Shown: piece by piece, positions 1 through 7,836 of the stretch
How the letters are laid out: the number at the start of each line of letters is the position of its first letter
Position numbering within the stretch: position 1 is the first letter of the stretch
Assembly: GCA_903970475.1 (NCBI GenBank)
Contig: CAJCIQ010000055.1
Span: forward strand, 1 to 44,846
Direction of reading: 5' to 3'
Source: Beijerinckiaceae bacterium
GTDB lineage: Bacteria > Bacteroidota > Bacteroidia > Chitinophagales > Chitinophagaceae
DNA length: 44,846 nucleotides
Notes under the pieces: generated by a model
Seen by the model: the letters and a program-made list of their open reading frames with translations, nothing else
What the model was told of the DNA's origin: nothing
Database searches by the model: none
Position numbers and translations under genes: made by a program

Positions 1-81
1 GAGCTGTTTGAAAAAATGAGTACGCAATTCCCATTGGTCAAAGAGCTGAAAGACCGTCTGAAGCTGGATCTGGACTACTAA
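1..81 (+). CDS. C-terminal tail of an unidentified upstream protein (possibly DnaX gamma/tau)
   Basis: The window opens inside a reading frame that runs 26 codons to a TAA at 79-81. The visible tail is rich in Lys, Leu, Glu and Asp and ends in LDLDY, consistent with an amphipathic helical C-terminus. Some Bacteroidota DNA polymerase III gamma/tau subunits end in a comparable way, but 26 residues cannot establish this. The gene is on the same strand as pdhC, 87 bp upstream of it. Only the end of the gene is present, so no domain can be assigned. Confidence 0.45.
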   Translation, partial: ELFEKMSTQFPLVKELKDRLKLDLDY

Positions 82-168
82 AGCGGATTTTTGTACCGAT
101 AATCTGAGGCAGATAATTGATTTTGATTTAATTTCACGCCACATTTTAATACTCTACAAGTAGACTTT

Positions 169-1821
169 ATGGCAGAAGTGATACGCATGCCCCTTCTGAG
201 CGATACCATGACAGAAGGTAAGATCGTTCAATGGAATAAGAAGGTGGGTGATACGGTAAAAAGTGACGACGTACTGGCTGAAGTAGAAACGGATAAGGCT
301 ACTATGGAAGTAGTGGGATATGCCAATGGTACGCTGTTGTATATTGGCGTTCCCGAAGGTCAGGCCGCTAAGGTGAATGATATCATCGCCATCGTTGGTA
401 AGGCCGGAGAAGACTTTTCCGCAGCTTTGGGCGGTAGTCAGCCTGCTCAGGCTGCAACCCCTGCCCAGGCGCCTGCGCCAGCCCCTGCTGCTCCCGCCGC
501 CGCTGTATCTGCGCCCACTGTTACGCCAGAACAATTAGGCGTTACGGTGATCCGGATGCCTTTGCTCAGCGATACCATGACAGAAGGCAAAATTGTAGCC
601 TGGAATAAAAAGGTAGGTGATGCAGTAAAGAGCGATGATGTACTGGCGGATGTAGAAACCGATAAAGCAACCATGGAAGTCGTTGGTTATGCCAACGGGA
701 CCTTGTTATATATTGGGGTACCAGAAGGCCAAGCCGCCAAGGTCAATGGCATCATTGCCATTGTAGGTAAAGCCGGTACGGATGTAAGCGGTCTGGTGGC
801 CTCCCTGAATGCCGGCCCTGCCGCAACTTCATCTGTAGCAACGCCAGCGGCCTCAACCCCCGCTGCTGCTCCTGCTGCACCGGCCCCAGCCGCCCAAACG
901 GCGGCGGTTACCCCGGTTTCGAGCAATGCCACAGAAAACGGACGCGTGAAAGCTTCTCCCCTCGCCAAAAAAGTAGCTGAGGATAAGGGCATCAACCTTT
1001 CTGAGGTTTCCGGATCCGGAGATGGTGGAAGGATCATTAAAAGGGATGTAGACCAATTTGTTCCCTCAGCGAAGGCCCCTGCGGCTTCTGAAAGCGCCAA
1101 AGTACCTGTAGCTGCTGCCTTTACCCCCACTCCAGGCACAGAAGGTTATACCGATATAGCCCTGTCCTCCATGCGCAAAACCATCGCACGTCGTTTGAGC
1201 GAAAGCATGTTTACGGCCCCCCACTTCTATCTGAAGTCGGAAGTAAATATGGACAACGCCATGGTAGCCAGGAAAGCGCTCAACGAAGTGAGCCCTGTGA
1301 AAATCAGCTTCAACGATTTGATAATCAAGGCTGTAGCCATGGCCTTGCGCCAACATCCTGCGGTGAATGCCTCTTGGTTGGGCGATACCATCCGTCAATA
1401 CCACCATATTCATATAGGTAGTGCAGTAGCCGTTGATGAAGGACTGATCGTTCCAGTCATTCGTTTTGCAGACCAGAAGTCTCTGAGCCAAATTGCCGCG
1501 GAAGCTAAGGGACTTTACGACAAGGCAAAGAACAAGAAACTCCAACCTATTGACTTTACAGGTAGCACCTTTACGGTTTCTAACCTGGGCATGTTGGACA
1601 TCGACGAATTTACAGCCATCATTAACCCTCCTGAAAGCTGCATCCTGGCCGTAGGTAAGATTAAAGAAGAGGTCGTAAAGACGGCAACCGGATTTGGGGT
1701 AACCAATGTATTGAAGCTTACCCTGAGCTGTGACCACCGCAGCGTAGATGGAGCTGTGGGTGCCTCCTTCCTTCAAACACTCAAAAAACTGATAGAAAAT
1801 CCCGTTGTCATGTTGGCCTAA
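169..1821 (+). CDS. pdhC: Pyruvate dehydrogenase complex E2, dihydrolipoamide acetyltransferase
   Basis: E2 core of the pyruvate dehydrogenase complex; it transfers acetyl groups from E1-bound intermediates through lipoyl arms to CoA in the cytoplasm. At 550 aa the order is: lipoyl domain 1 (about residues 3-80, lipoyl-Lys43 in ETDKATMEV), Ala/Pro-rich linker, lipoyl domain 2 (126-203, Lys166), second Ala/Pro linker, peripheral subunit-binding domain (about 260-297, starting VKASPLAKK), linker, then the catalytic acyltransferase domain (about 325-550) with the active-site motif DHRSVDG at 522-528 (His523, Asp527). The start is the ATG that places the first lipoyl strand at residue 3. The two lipoyl domains differ at only four of 74 aligned residues. 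E1 and E3 genes are not in the window. A hairpin terminator follows, so this is probably the end of its transcription unit. Confidence 0.96.
   Translation: MAEVIRMPLLSDTMTEGKIVQWNKKVGDTVKSDDVLAEVETDKATMEVVGYANGTLLYIGVPEGQAAKVNDIIAIVGKAGEDFSAALGGSQPAQAATPAQAPAPAPAAPAAAVSAPTVTPEQLGVTVIRMPLLSDTMTEGKIVAWNKKVGDAVKSDDVLADVETDKATMEVVGYANGTLLYIGVPEGQAAKVNGIIAIVGKAGTDVSGLVASLNAGPAATSSVATPAASTPAAAPAAPAPAAQTAAVTPVSSNATENGRVKASPLAKKVAEDKGINLSEVSGSGDGGRIIKRDVDQFVPSAKAPAASESAKVPVAAAFTPTPGTEGYTDIALSSMRKTIARRLSESMFTAPHFYLKSEVNMDNAMVARKALNEVSPVKISFNDLIIKAVAMALRQHPAVNASWLGDTIRQYHHIHIGSAVAVDEGLIVPVIRFADQKSLSQIAAEAKGLYDKAKNKKLQPIDFTGSTFTVSNLGMLDIDEFTAIINPPESCILAVGKIKEEVVKTATGFGVTNVLKLTLSCDHRSVDGAVGASFLQTLKKLIENPVVMLA
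187..408 (+). repeat. Intragenic lipoyl-domain duplication, copy 1 (copy 2 at 556-777)
   Basis: Codons 7-80 of pdhC encode a lipoyl domain repeated at codons 130-203 (556-777). The protein copies differ at four positions (Q21/A144, T29/A152, E39/D162, D71/G194), while many third-codon positions differ. The copies are therefore not a fresh DNA duplication; the protein sequence has been held nearly constant. Confidence 0.9.
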
Positions 1822-1863
1822 GCCCTTATTACACGTGTGTATCTTTCAAAGAATATTGGCAAG

Positions 1864-1889
1864 AAATGGGACCACCTGGTCCCATTTTT
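1864..1889 (+). terminator. Rho-independent terminator after pdhC
   Basis: Perfect inverted repeat of up to 11 bp (AAATGGGACCA / TGGTCCCATTT) with a very short loop, running into five T residues. It lies 42 bp after the pdhC stop and separates pdhC from the FAS1 gene. Confidence 0.85.
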
Positions 1890-1957
1890 CATTAGGGGCA
1901 AACCGAAAGGTCAATTATGAACGTATCTTTAAGCACTTGCTAGTGTAAAGCACCTTT

Positions 1958-2521
1958 ATGAGTAAATCATGGCGCATCCTGGTTTTGGGCGTAGTATGCT
2001 TGTTAACGGTACATTCCACATTTGCCCAAACAACACCTGCCGTAATCATAGTTGGTGGGGCGCCCATGGATCCCCTCAAGGATATTGTAGACAACTTGCT
2101 TCATTCCAAAGATCATACTGCCCTGGTAGCGACTATCAGAGCTGCTGGTTGGGTAGGTACCCTTAAAGGTGCAGGCCCATTCACCGTCTTTGCACCCACC
2201 AATGAAGCCTTCGATAAATTACCCCCAGATACTACCGATGATTGGTTAAAGCCGGAAAACCAGGCCCAGGCCATAAAAGTATTATCCTACCATGTGGTGG
2301 CAGGCAAAATCGGCACGAAGGCCCTGCTCAAAATGATTAAAAAATCAAAGGGAAAAGCCACCCTCAAAACGATGGAAGGAACCAATATTTACGTCACCCA
2401 GGAAGGTGACCATATCCTTATCTGGGATGAAAGCGGTAATAAATCTACCATTACCACCAGTGATGTCTGGCAAAAAAATGGCGTGATATACGTCACCGAC
2501 ACCGTGTTACTCCCTAAGTAA
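1958..2521 (+). CDS. Secreted FAS1 (fasciclin) domain protein
   Basis: 187-aa exported protein with an N-terminal signal peptide (hydrophobic core about residues 6-20, likely cleavage after TFA at about 23) followed by one FAS1 domain (about 40-186). The diagnostic segments are GPFTVFAPTNEAFDKLP (H1 region), YHVV (H2 region) and the closing strand VIYVTDTVLLP. FAS1 domains in bacteria are small extracytoplasmic adhesion or ligand-binding modules; no specific partner can be read here. The gene lies 48 bp upstream of the UbiA-like gene on the same strand. It may share its transcript, though a functional link to the polyketide genes is only an inference from position. Confidence 0.88.
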   Translation: MSKSWRILVLGVVCLLTVHSTFAQTTPAVIIVGGAPMDPLKDIVDNLLHSKDHTALVATIRAAGWVGTLKGAGPFTVFAPTNEAFDKLPPDTTDDWLKPENQAQAIKVLSYHVVAGKIGTKALLKMIKKSKGKATLKTMEGTNIYVTQEGDHILIWDESGNKSTITTSDVWQKNGVIYVTDTVLLPK

Positions 2522-2569
2522 GGGCCGGCCTCAGATCAGCCCTTTGCTGTTTTTATATTACATTGAGTC

Positions 2570-3430
2570 ATGTTCCGGAAGACATTGCTTTTACTCAGGA
2601 TTCCCTTTTCTTTTTTTCTGCTACCCGTCTTTCTATTTGCCGTAAGCCAGATAGGGCAATGGAATGTTCCCCGTACCCTCCTTATTTTTTTCATTTGGCA
2701 TATATTGATTTATCCTGCTTCCAACGGATACAATAGTTATATGGATAGGGACAAAGGCCCCATAGGGGGCTTAAAATCCCCACCCCCTCCCCCACCTGCC
2801 CTATTCAAGGTGACCATGACGATGGATATACTGGCCATTTTACTTTCCTTACTGATCAGCCCCCTTTTTACGGCTTGCACCCTGGCTTATATCCTGGCCA
2901 GCAGAGCTTACAGTTATAGAGGGTTACGCCTGAAAAAATTTCCTTGGGTGGGCTATCTGACCGTGGTGATTTTCCAGGGTGCGGTGGTGTTTTTTGCCAC
3001 TTATCATGGATGCAGTCAATCCTTGACGGTTAACGTACCCAAACTGCCTATGCTGGCTTGCAGCCTGCTGATCGGAGGATTCTATCCCCTGACCCAGATT
3101 TATCAACACCTTTCCGACAAAGCCGATGGGGTAAAAAGCATCAGTTACGTACTTGGATACAGGGGAACCTTCCTATTCTGTGGCCTGGTTTATGCACTGG
3201 GCTTTGGGGTGATGGGCCTCTATTTTTCAGGCATTCACCACTTTAACTTACTCATGCGCATCCAAATCTATTTCCTACCCGTAATTATCTATTTTATCAC
3301 TTGGTATATTCAGGTAAGGAAAAACGAGGCCAAAGCAGATCACACACACGCTATGCGCATGAACTGGCTGGCAGCATCAGCGGCCAATGCCGCGTTTGGA
3401 ACACTATTAATCATTCAACACCTTGAGTAA
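2570..3430 (+). CDS. UbiA-superfamily membrane prenyltransferase
   Basis: 286-aa polytopic membrane protein with about eight hydrophobic segments. Its two Asp-rich motifs fit the UbiA superfamily: NSYMDRD (N55, D59, D61) in the first cytosolic loop and SDKAD (D183, D186) in the second. These motifs bind Mg2+-prenyl diphosphate in the family, whose members attach isoprenoid chains to aromatic or other acceptors in the membrane. A GPIGGL segment and a run of six prolines (71-76) follow the first motif. The 3' end overlaps the type III PKS start by 8 nt, a strong sign of translational coupling. The acceptor could be the PKS product, but neither prenyl donor nor acceptor can be read from the sequence. 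It does not look like ubiA, menA or the heme A synthase enzymes of core metabolism. Confidence 0.82.
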   Translation: MFRKTLLLLRIPFSFFLLPVFLFAVSQIGQWNVPRTLLIFFIWHILIYPASNGYNSYMDRDKGPIGGLKSPPPPPPALFKVTMTMDILAILLSLLISPLFTACTLAYILASRAYSYRGLRLKKFPWVGYLTVVIFQGAVVFFATYHGCSQSLTVNVPKLPMLACSLLIGGFYPLTQIYQHLSDKADGVKSISYVLGYRGTFLFCGLVYALGFGVMGLYFSGIHHFNLLMRIQIYFLPVIIYFITWYIQVRKNEAKADHTHAMRMNWLAASAANAAFGTLLIIQHLE

Positions 3431-4517
3431 GATCATTTCCATAGGCACAAAAGTTCCCCCTTATGCGCACAGCCAGGAGGAGGTCCTGGAATTCATGAAC
3501 CGAATCTATGCCTCCACTCCGGAACAAGCCCGAAAGGTCAGACACTTATATAGACATAGCGGTATACAAACCAGGTACTCTTATATTCCGGATTATAGTT
3601 GCCGCACATCTGAATGGCAGTTTTATGCGCCCACCGAAAATCTGGAACCCTTCGCCTCCGTTGAGAAACGCATGGAATGGTATGGTCGTTTTGCCCCCCA
3701 ATTGGCGGTGGAATCCATTGAGGAATGCATCAACGGCCTCGTTGAGCCCAAAGAAATAACCCATTTGATCACGGTCAGCTGCACCGGAATGAGCGCCCCA
3801 GGATTGGACCTCCAGATCATGGAAGCCATGGACTTATCCCCTTCCCTGTACAGGAGTTCCGTTAATTTCATGGGCTGTTACGCCGCTGTACATGGCCTGA
3901 AATGGGCGGATGCCATTTGTAAGACTACCCCACAGGCCAAAGTGCTGGTGGTATGTGTTGAACTATGCACCCTGCATTTTCAAAGGGAACTAACCCAGGA
4001 CAATATTGCCTCCGGCATGTTGTTTTCCGATGGGGCGGCAGCCGTACTCCTTACAGCCGACAACGACCCCAGACCCGGATTCAGGCTGGATCAATTTTAT
4101 TCAGAAGTGTCCTCAGGTGGAAAAAAAGACATGGCCTGGAACATCACTTCGACAGGATTCCAAATGACGCTGAGTGGATACATACCGGAATTACTGGAAG
4201 CGAATTTCGCAACCCTGGTAGACAGGGCATTAGCGTCCTCCGGATTGGAGAGAAAAGACATCACCCATTGGTGTATCCACCCCGGAGGAAAGCGCATATT
4301 AGAGACCATAGCCCATAGTATGGAGCTAGGGCCGTCCGATTTGCAACACAGCTATTCCGTCATGCAGGCATACGGAAATATGTCTTCCCCCACCCTCCTG
4401 TTTGTTTTAAAATCCATTGGCGATGGTTTAAAGGAAAGGAATTCCCCCCAACGTATCTTTGCCGCTGCATTTGGACCTGGATTGACCATGGAAACCTTTA
4501 TCTCCACCATCGTTTGA
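3423..4517 (+). CDS. Type III polyketide synthase (chalcone/stilbene synthase fold)
   Basis: 364-aa homodimeric-type ketosynthase that extends an acyl-CoA starter with malonyl-CoA and cyclises the chain to a resorcinol, phloroglucinol or pyrone. The full catalytic triad is visible: Cys152 in NFMGCYAAV, His286 in CIHPGGK and Asn319 in YGNMSS. The family signature FGPGLTMET sits near the C-terminus (350-358), and length is as usual for the family. The only start that keeps the conserved N-terminus is a TTG at 3423, which overlaps the upstream UbiA gene by 8 nt. A methyltransferase gene follows after 15 nt. The starter unit and cyclisation mode cannot be predicted from motifs. KAS III (FabH) and HMG-CoA synthase are related folds, but the YGNMSS and CIHPGGK contexts favour type III PKS. 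Confidence 0.92.
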   Translation: MSKIISIGTKVPPYAHSQEEVLEFMNRIYASTPEQARKVRHLYRHSGIQTRYSYIPDYSCRTSEWQFYAPTENLEPFASVEKRMEWYGRFAPQLAVESIEECINGLVEPKEITHLITVSCTGMSAPGLDLQIMEAMDLSPSLYRSSVNFMGCYAAVHGLKWADAICKTTPQAKVLVVCVELCTLHFQRELTQDNIASGMLFSDGAAAVLLTADNDPRPGFRLDQFYSEVSSGGKKDMAWNITSTGFQMTLSGYIPELLEANFATLVDRALASSGLERKDITHWCIHPGGKRILETIAHSMELGPSDLQHSYSVMQAYGNMSSPTLLFVLKSIGDGLKERNSPQRIFAAAFGPGLTMETFISTIV

Positions 4518-4532
4518 ACCCTTATCATATCA

Positions 4533-5231
4533 ATGAATTTCCAACGCAGAAGTCTCCAAAAAGAAATACTGGATGAAACCAACATCCCTCCTTCCGATCT
4601 GAGACAAAATCTGGCAGAATTGGATTTTATTAACCGATACCTGGGCGGACACCAGCTTACCCTGGATTCCATAGAACGATTGATGCCAAAAACGCCTGGC
4701 AATAACCCTGTAGAAATATGCGAGATGGGATGCGGAGGGGGAGGCAACCTACAAGTCATCGATCAATGGGCCAGGAGCAAAGGAATTAATGTGGTACTCA
4801 CCGGCATAGACCTTAAAGCAGATTGTCTCAGCTATGCCCAGGAAAAAAACTGGTATCACCCGACCCGGTGGATAAGAGCGGACTTCAAGGATGCGCATTT
4901 CCATATCAAACCCGATATACTATTCTCCTCTCTTTTTTGTCACCACTTCCCTGATGAAGAAATACCACCCATGTTACAATGGATGAATGACCAAAGTAAA
5001 ATGGGCTTTTTCATCAACGACCTGCACCGTCATCCCCTGGCTTATTATTCGATCAAGTGGCTGTCCAAAGCCTTTTCCAAGTCCTACCTCGTCCGCAACG
5101 ACGCGCCCTTGTCTGTAGCCCGCTCCTTTCATAGAACGGATTGGGAAAACTACTTCAGGGATTCAGGGCTACTTGCCTCCCGGATTGCGTGGAAATGGGC
5201 TTTTCGTTGGCAAATCATCCATACCAAATGA
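4533..5231 (+). CDS. Class I SAM-dependent methyltransferase of the type III PKS cluster
   Basis: 232-aa cytosolic Rossmann-fold methyltransferase. Motif I is EMGCGGGGN (about residues 64-72). An acidic Asp after strand beta-2 (TGIDLKAD) would hold the SAM ribose, and the motif IV region reads PDILFSSLFCHHF. The N-terminal 55 residues are helical and probably cap the active site. Methylation of the polyketide or its quinone is the natural guess from context (compare SrsB in the Streptomyces griseus srsABC alkylresorcinol operon), but O- versus C-methylation cannot be told. Its TGA overlaps the ATG of the next gene as ATGA, so the two are translationally coupled. Confidence 0.85.
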   Translation: MNFQRRSLQKEILDETNIPPSDLRQNLAELDFINRYLGGHQLTLDSIERLMPKTPGNNPVEICEMGCGGGGNLQVIDQWARSKGINVVLTGIDLKADCLSYAQEKNWYHPTRWIRADFKDAHFHIKPDILFSSLFCHHFPDEEIPPMLQWMNDQSKMGFFINDLHRHPLAYYSIKWLSKAFSKSYLVRNDAPLSVARSFHRTDWENYFRDSGLLASRIAWKWAFRWQIIHTK

Positions 5232-6364
5232 GTTTACCCGCTTCCCCATATGAAGTTGTTATTATCGGAGGAGGGTTGGCTGGTCTTAGCCTTTCCATTT
5301 CTTTAGCCCGCAAAGGAGTCCGGGTAATCCTTTTTGAAAAACAGGAATATCCCTTTCACCGGGTTTGCGGCGAATACATCAGTATGGAAAGCTGGCCCTA
5401 CCTGGAAAGCCTGGGTATATCCACAGAAGGGCTACCCCGTATCGATCAATTATTGGTTTCTGCCCCGGATGGGTACACCCTTAGCTATCCCCTAGCGCCC
5501 GGAGGATTTGGCATCAGTCGCTATACCCTGGACCTGCTACTTGCGCAAAAAGCGGTTGAAGCTGGGGTACGCCTGAAGACAGGCAGTAAAATCCAGGATA
5601 TTACCTTCCATAATGATCGGTTCACCCTCTCGACAGATCAGGAACAAATCAGCGCACCTGTGGTCGTGGGAAGCTTTGGCAAACGGTCTAACCTTGACGT
5701 AAAGATGGAGCGGGATTTTGTGAGGAAGCGGCATAAAAAATCCAACCTATACGTTGGGGTTAAATACCATATCCGTTATCCCCAGCCCAAGGGTCAAATC
5801 GCCTTGCACAATTTTCCCTATGGTTATTGTGGACTATCCGAAGTCGATGGAGACAAACACTGTCTTTGTTACCTGACAACGGCAGCTAATCTGGCAGCTT
5901 CCGGAAATAATATCGCAGCCCTGGAAAAAAACATCCTGAGCACTAACCCTTATCTAAGGGGTATATTCCAGCAAGCCCATTTCTTATGGGAAAAGCCTCA
6001 AACGATTGCCCAAATAAGCTTTTCACGAAAACTACCGGTAGAAGAACACGTCTTGATGACAGGAGATTCAGCCGGGATGATCTCACCCCTTTGTGGAAAC
6101 GGCATGAGTATTGCGCTGCATTCCGGGTTACTAGCCGGGCAGGTTATTCTTCCTTTTTTGGAGGGAAGTTTGGACCGAAAGTCAATGGAAACTTCCTACA
6201 GGGATTTATGGAGCGCACAATTTTCTGCCAGATTACGCGTTGGAAGAATGATACAATCTCTGTTTGGAAGCCCTTATACAACTAGGTTGTTTTTGAAAGT
6301 CTTACAACCCTTTCCGAAATTCACAAAACACATAATCCAATCTACCCATGGGAATCCGTTTTAA
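5228..6364 (+). CDS. FAD-dependent oxidoreductase (geranylgeranyl-reductase / aromatic hydroxylase-like)
   Basis: 378-aa flavoprotein. The N-terminus has the Rossmann dinucleotide motif GGGLAG (residues 14-19) and a beta-strand ending in an acidic residue (LFEK). It then has the PFHRVCGEYIS segment (43-52), typical of the geranylgeranyl reductase/FixC-like branch of flavin oxidoreductases. The second FAD motif is TGDSAGMISPLCGNGM, about 280-300. A longer reading frame begins at 5141, but the ATG at 5228 overlaps the methyltransferase stop as ATGA and places the FAD motif at the usual distance, so it is chosen. It might hydroxylate the aromatic ring to a quinone (as SrsC is reported to do in the srs operon), or reduce double bonds of the prenyl chain supplied by the UbiA enzyme. 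The sequence does not decide between these. Confidence 0.85.
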   Translation: MSLPASPYEVVIIGGGLAGLSLSISLARKGVRVILFEKQEYPFHRVCGEYISMESWPYLESLGISTEGLPRIDQLLVSAPDGYTLSYPLAPGGFGISRYTLDLLLAQKAVEAGVRLKTGSKIQDITFHNDRFTLSTDQEQISAPVVVGSFGKRSNLDVKMERDFVRKRHKKSNLYVGVKYHIRYPQPKGQIALHNFPYGYCGLSEVDGDKHCLCYLTTAANLAASGNNIAALEKNILSTNPYLRGIFQQAHFLWEKPQTIAQISFSRKLPVEEHVLMTGDSAGMISPLCGNGMSIALHSGLLAGQVILPFLEGSLDRKSMETSYRDLWSAQFSARLRVGRMIQSLFGSPYTTRLFLKVLQPFPKFTKHIIQSTHGNPF

Positions 6365-6390
6365 TCATAATCCTTTTTACCTTATCGCTA

Positions 6391-7812
6391 GTGAAGAAGT
6401 ACTTATTCTTGACTTTAATGGGTTGTCTGGCGCTGGGTCTGTCCCAAGCCCAGAATTTCCAGGCGCTGCATGGGTCTCCCTATTCGGGGAGTCTCAGTAA
6501 TGATTTTAACCCAGCCGCGATTCTCAATTCTCCTTATGCCTGGGACCTTACCCTATTCGGGGTCGAATCCAAATCAATAACCAACGCCTTCAATTTTACC
6601 AACGCCTCCTTAATCCATATTCCAGATACACTGGTTTACAATACCCGAAACGGAACCTTCTCCAGATACCTGCTTTGGTCGGCAGACTTACACTTGCTCA
6701 ATGCCCGCATTTCCCTGAGCAGGCGCTCCGCCATTGCCTTTGGCGCCAATATCCGCACCTATGCAAGGATCAAAAGCAGCCCCTATAATTATACGGACAC
6801 CACCTTTAATCTAACTGATTTCATGTCCATCAACTTACCCAATACCCCGCTGGGTGCAAATGGGGTTGAGTCCAGTTGGCTGGAGGCCTATGGCACTTAC
6901 AGCAGGGTGATTTTTGAAGACGATGGATCCAGGTTACAGGCAGGCATCACCCTGAATCTATTCAGGTCCCTTTCGGGCGCCTATACTTACGCAAATAGTG
7001 GATCCTTCATTCCCTATGAAGGAGGATACAGGGTTACCGATATATCTGCCCAATACGGATATTCTTCCAACTGGGACAATTTCAAAAAGGGAGAATCCTT
7101 TTTAGAGAAGATAAAGCATTCCATCAAGGAAGGGAACTTGGGCGGCTCTTTCAGTATAGGTGGAGAATATGTACAAAAGACGGGAGAAGATTATGACAGG
7201 GAAGCCAAAGGATCAACCGATGAGTATGATTGGAAGTTGGGCGCTGCTATTGTGGACGTCGGTGTAAACCGTTACCTGTATGGGAATGGAAGCGCGGACA
7301 TTTCAGGTGTAAAAGGAATAGTGACCGATACTGGTTTAAACAATGCTTTATTGAACGTAAACTCTATTCAGAAATTCAACGATACCATCAAGTCCTTTGT
7401 GCAACAATTTTACAGCCTGCACGGGCACTATTATATAAGCACTCCAGCCAGGATGCTGATCAATTTCGATAAGCGGCTGGATGGATATTGGGCCGTTAAC
7501 GGGGAACTCAGCCTCAATTTTACGGGCGTCAATTCTTCCTATGCCACTGTACAGGAATTGAATCTGTTAACCGTCACTCCTCGCTGGGAGAAGTCCAACA
7601 TAGGCGCTTACTTGCCCATTGAAGTGACCTACCAGGGGCACTTTTGGGTGGGTGGAGCTGCAAAACTGGGCCCTGTATTAATCGGATTGCATAACCTGGG
7701 CTGGTTGGTATCAAAAAAATCGCTGCCCAATGGAGGAGGCTACCTGGCTATCATCATTCATCCTGGGGAATTTGAAAAGGATGGCTTACCTTGTCCGAAA
7801 TTCAAATACTAA
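6391..7812 (+). CDS. DUF5723-like outer-membrane/secreted protein
   Basis: 473-aa protein with a clear signal peptide (hydrophobic core about residues 5-18, likely cut after SQA near residue 20). Alternating hydrophobic/polar strands with many aromatic residues suggest an outer-membrane beta-barrel. The N-terminal block with NDFNPAAILNSPYAWDL resembles the Bacteroidota family DUF5723, for which I know no established function. The start is a GTG at 6391, 26 nt after the FAD enzyme stop, so it may be the next gene of that operon. If so, an outer-membrane role for the product is possible, but this is only inference from spacing. Confidence 0.62.
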   Translation: MKKYLFLTLMGCLALGLSQAQNFQALHGSPYSGSLSNDFNPAAILNSPYAWDLTLFGVESKSITNAFNFTNASLIHIPDTLVYNTRNGTFSRYLLWSADLHLLNARISLSRRSAIAFGANIRTYARIKSSPYNYTDTTFNLTDFMSINLPNTPLGANGVESSWLEAYGTYSRVIFEDDGSRLQAGITLNLFRSLSGAYTYANSGSFIPYEGGYRVTDISAQYGYSSNWDNFKKGESFLEKIKHSIKEGNLGGSFSIGGEYVQKTGEDYDREAKGSTDEYDWKLGAAIVDVGVNRYLYGNGSADISGVKGIVTDTGLNNALLNVNSIQKFNDTIKSFVQQFYSLHGHYYISTPARMLINFDKRLDGYWAVNGELSLNFTGVNSSYATVQELNLLTVTPRWEKSNIGAYLPIEVTYQGHFWVGGAAKLGPVLIGLHNLGWLVSKKSLPNGGGYLAIIIHPGEFEKDGLPCPKFKY

Positions 7813-7836
7813 TCCTATTTAAATTTCGGTTCAGCT

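Noticed and set aside
1066-1776. 236-codon antisense ORF within pdhC
   Set aside because: No recognisable features; its length follows from the codon use of pdhC on the other strand.
3423-4517. FabH (KAS III) or HMG-CoA synthase identity for the PKS gene
   Set aside because: The Cys, His and Asn contexts (MGCYAA, CIHPGGK, YGNMSS) and FGPGLTMET fit type III PKS better, and the neighbours are tailoring enzymes.
5141-5227. Longer N-terminus for the FAD enzyme
   Set aside because: It lies inside the methyltransferase gene and adds 29 residues before the FAD motif; the ATGA overlap at 5228 is a better start.
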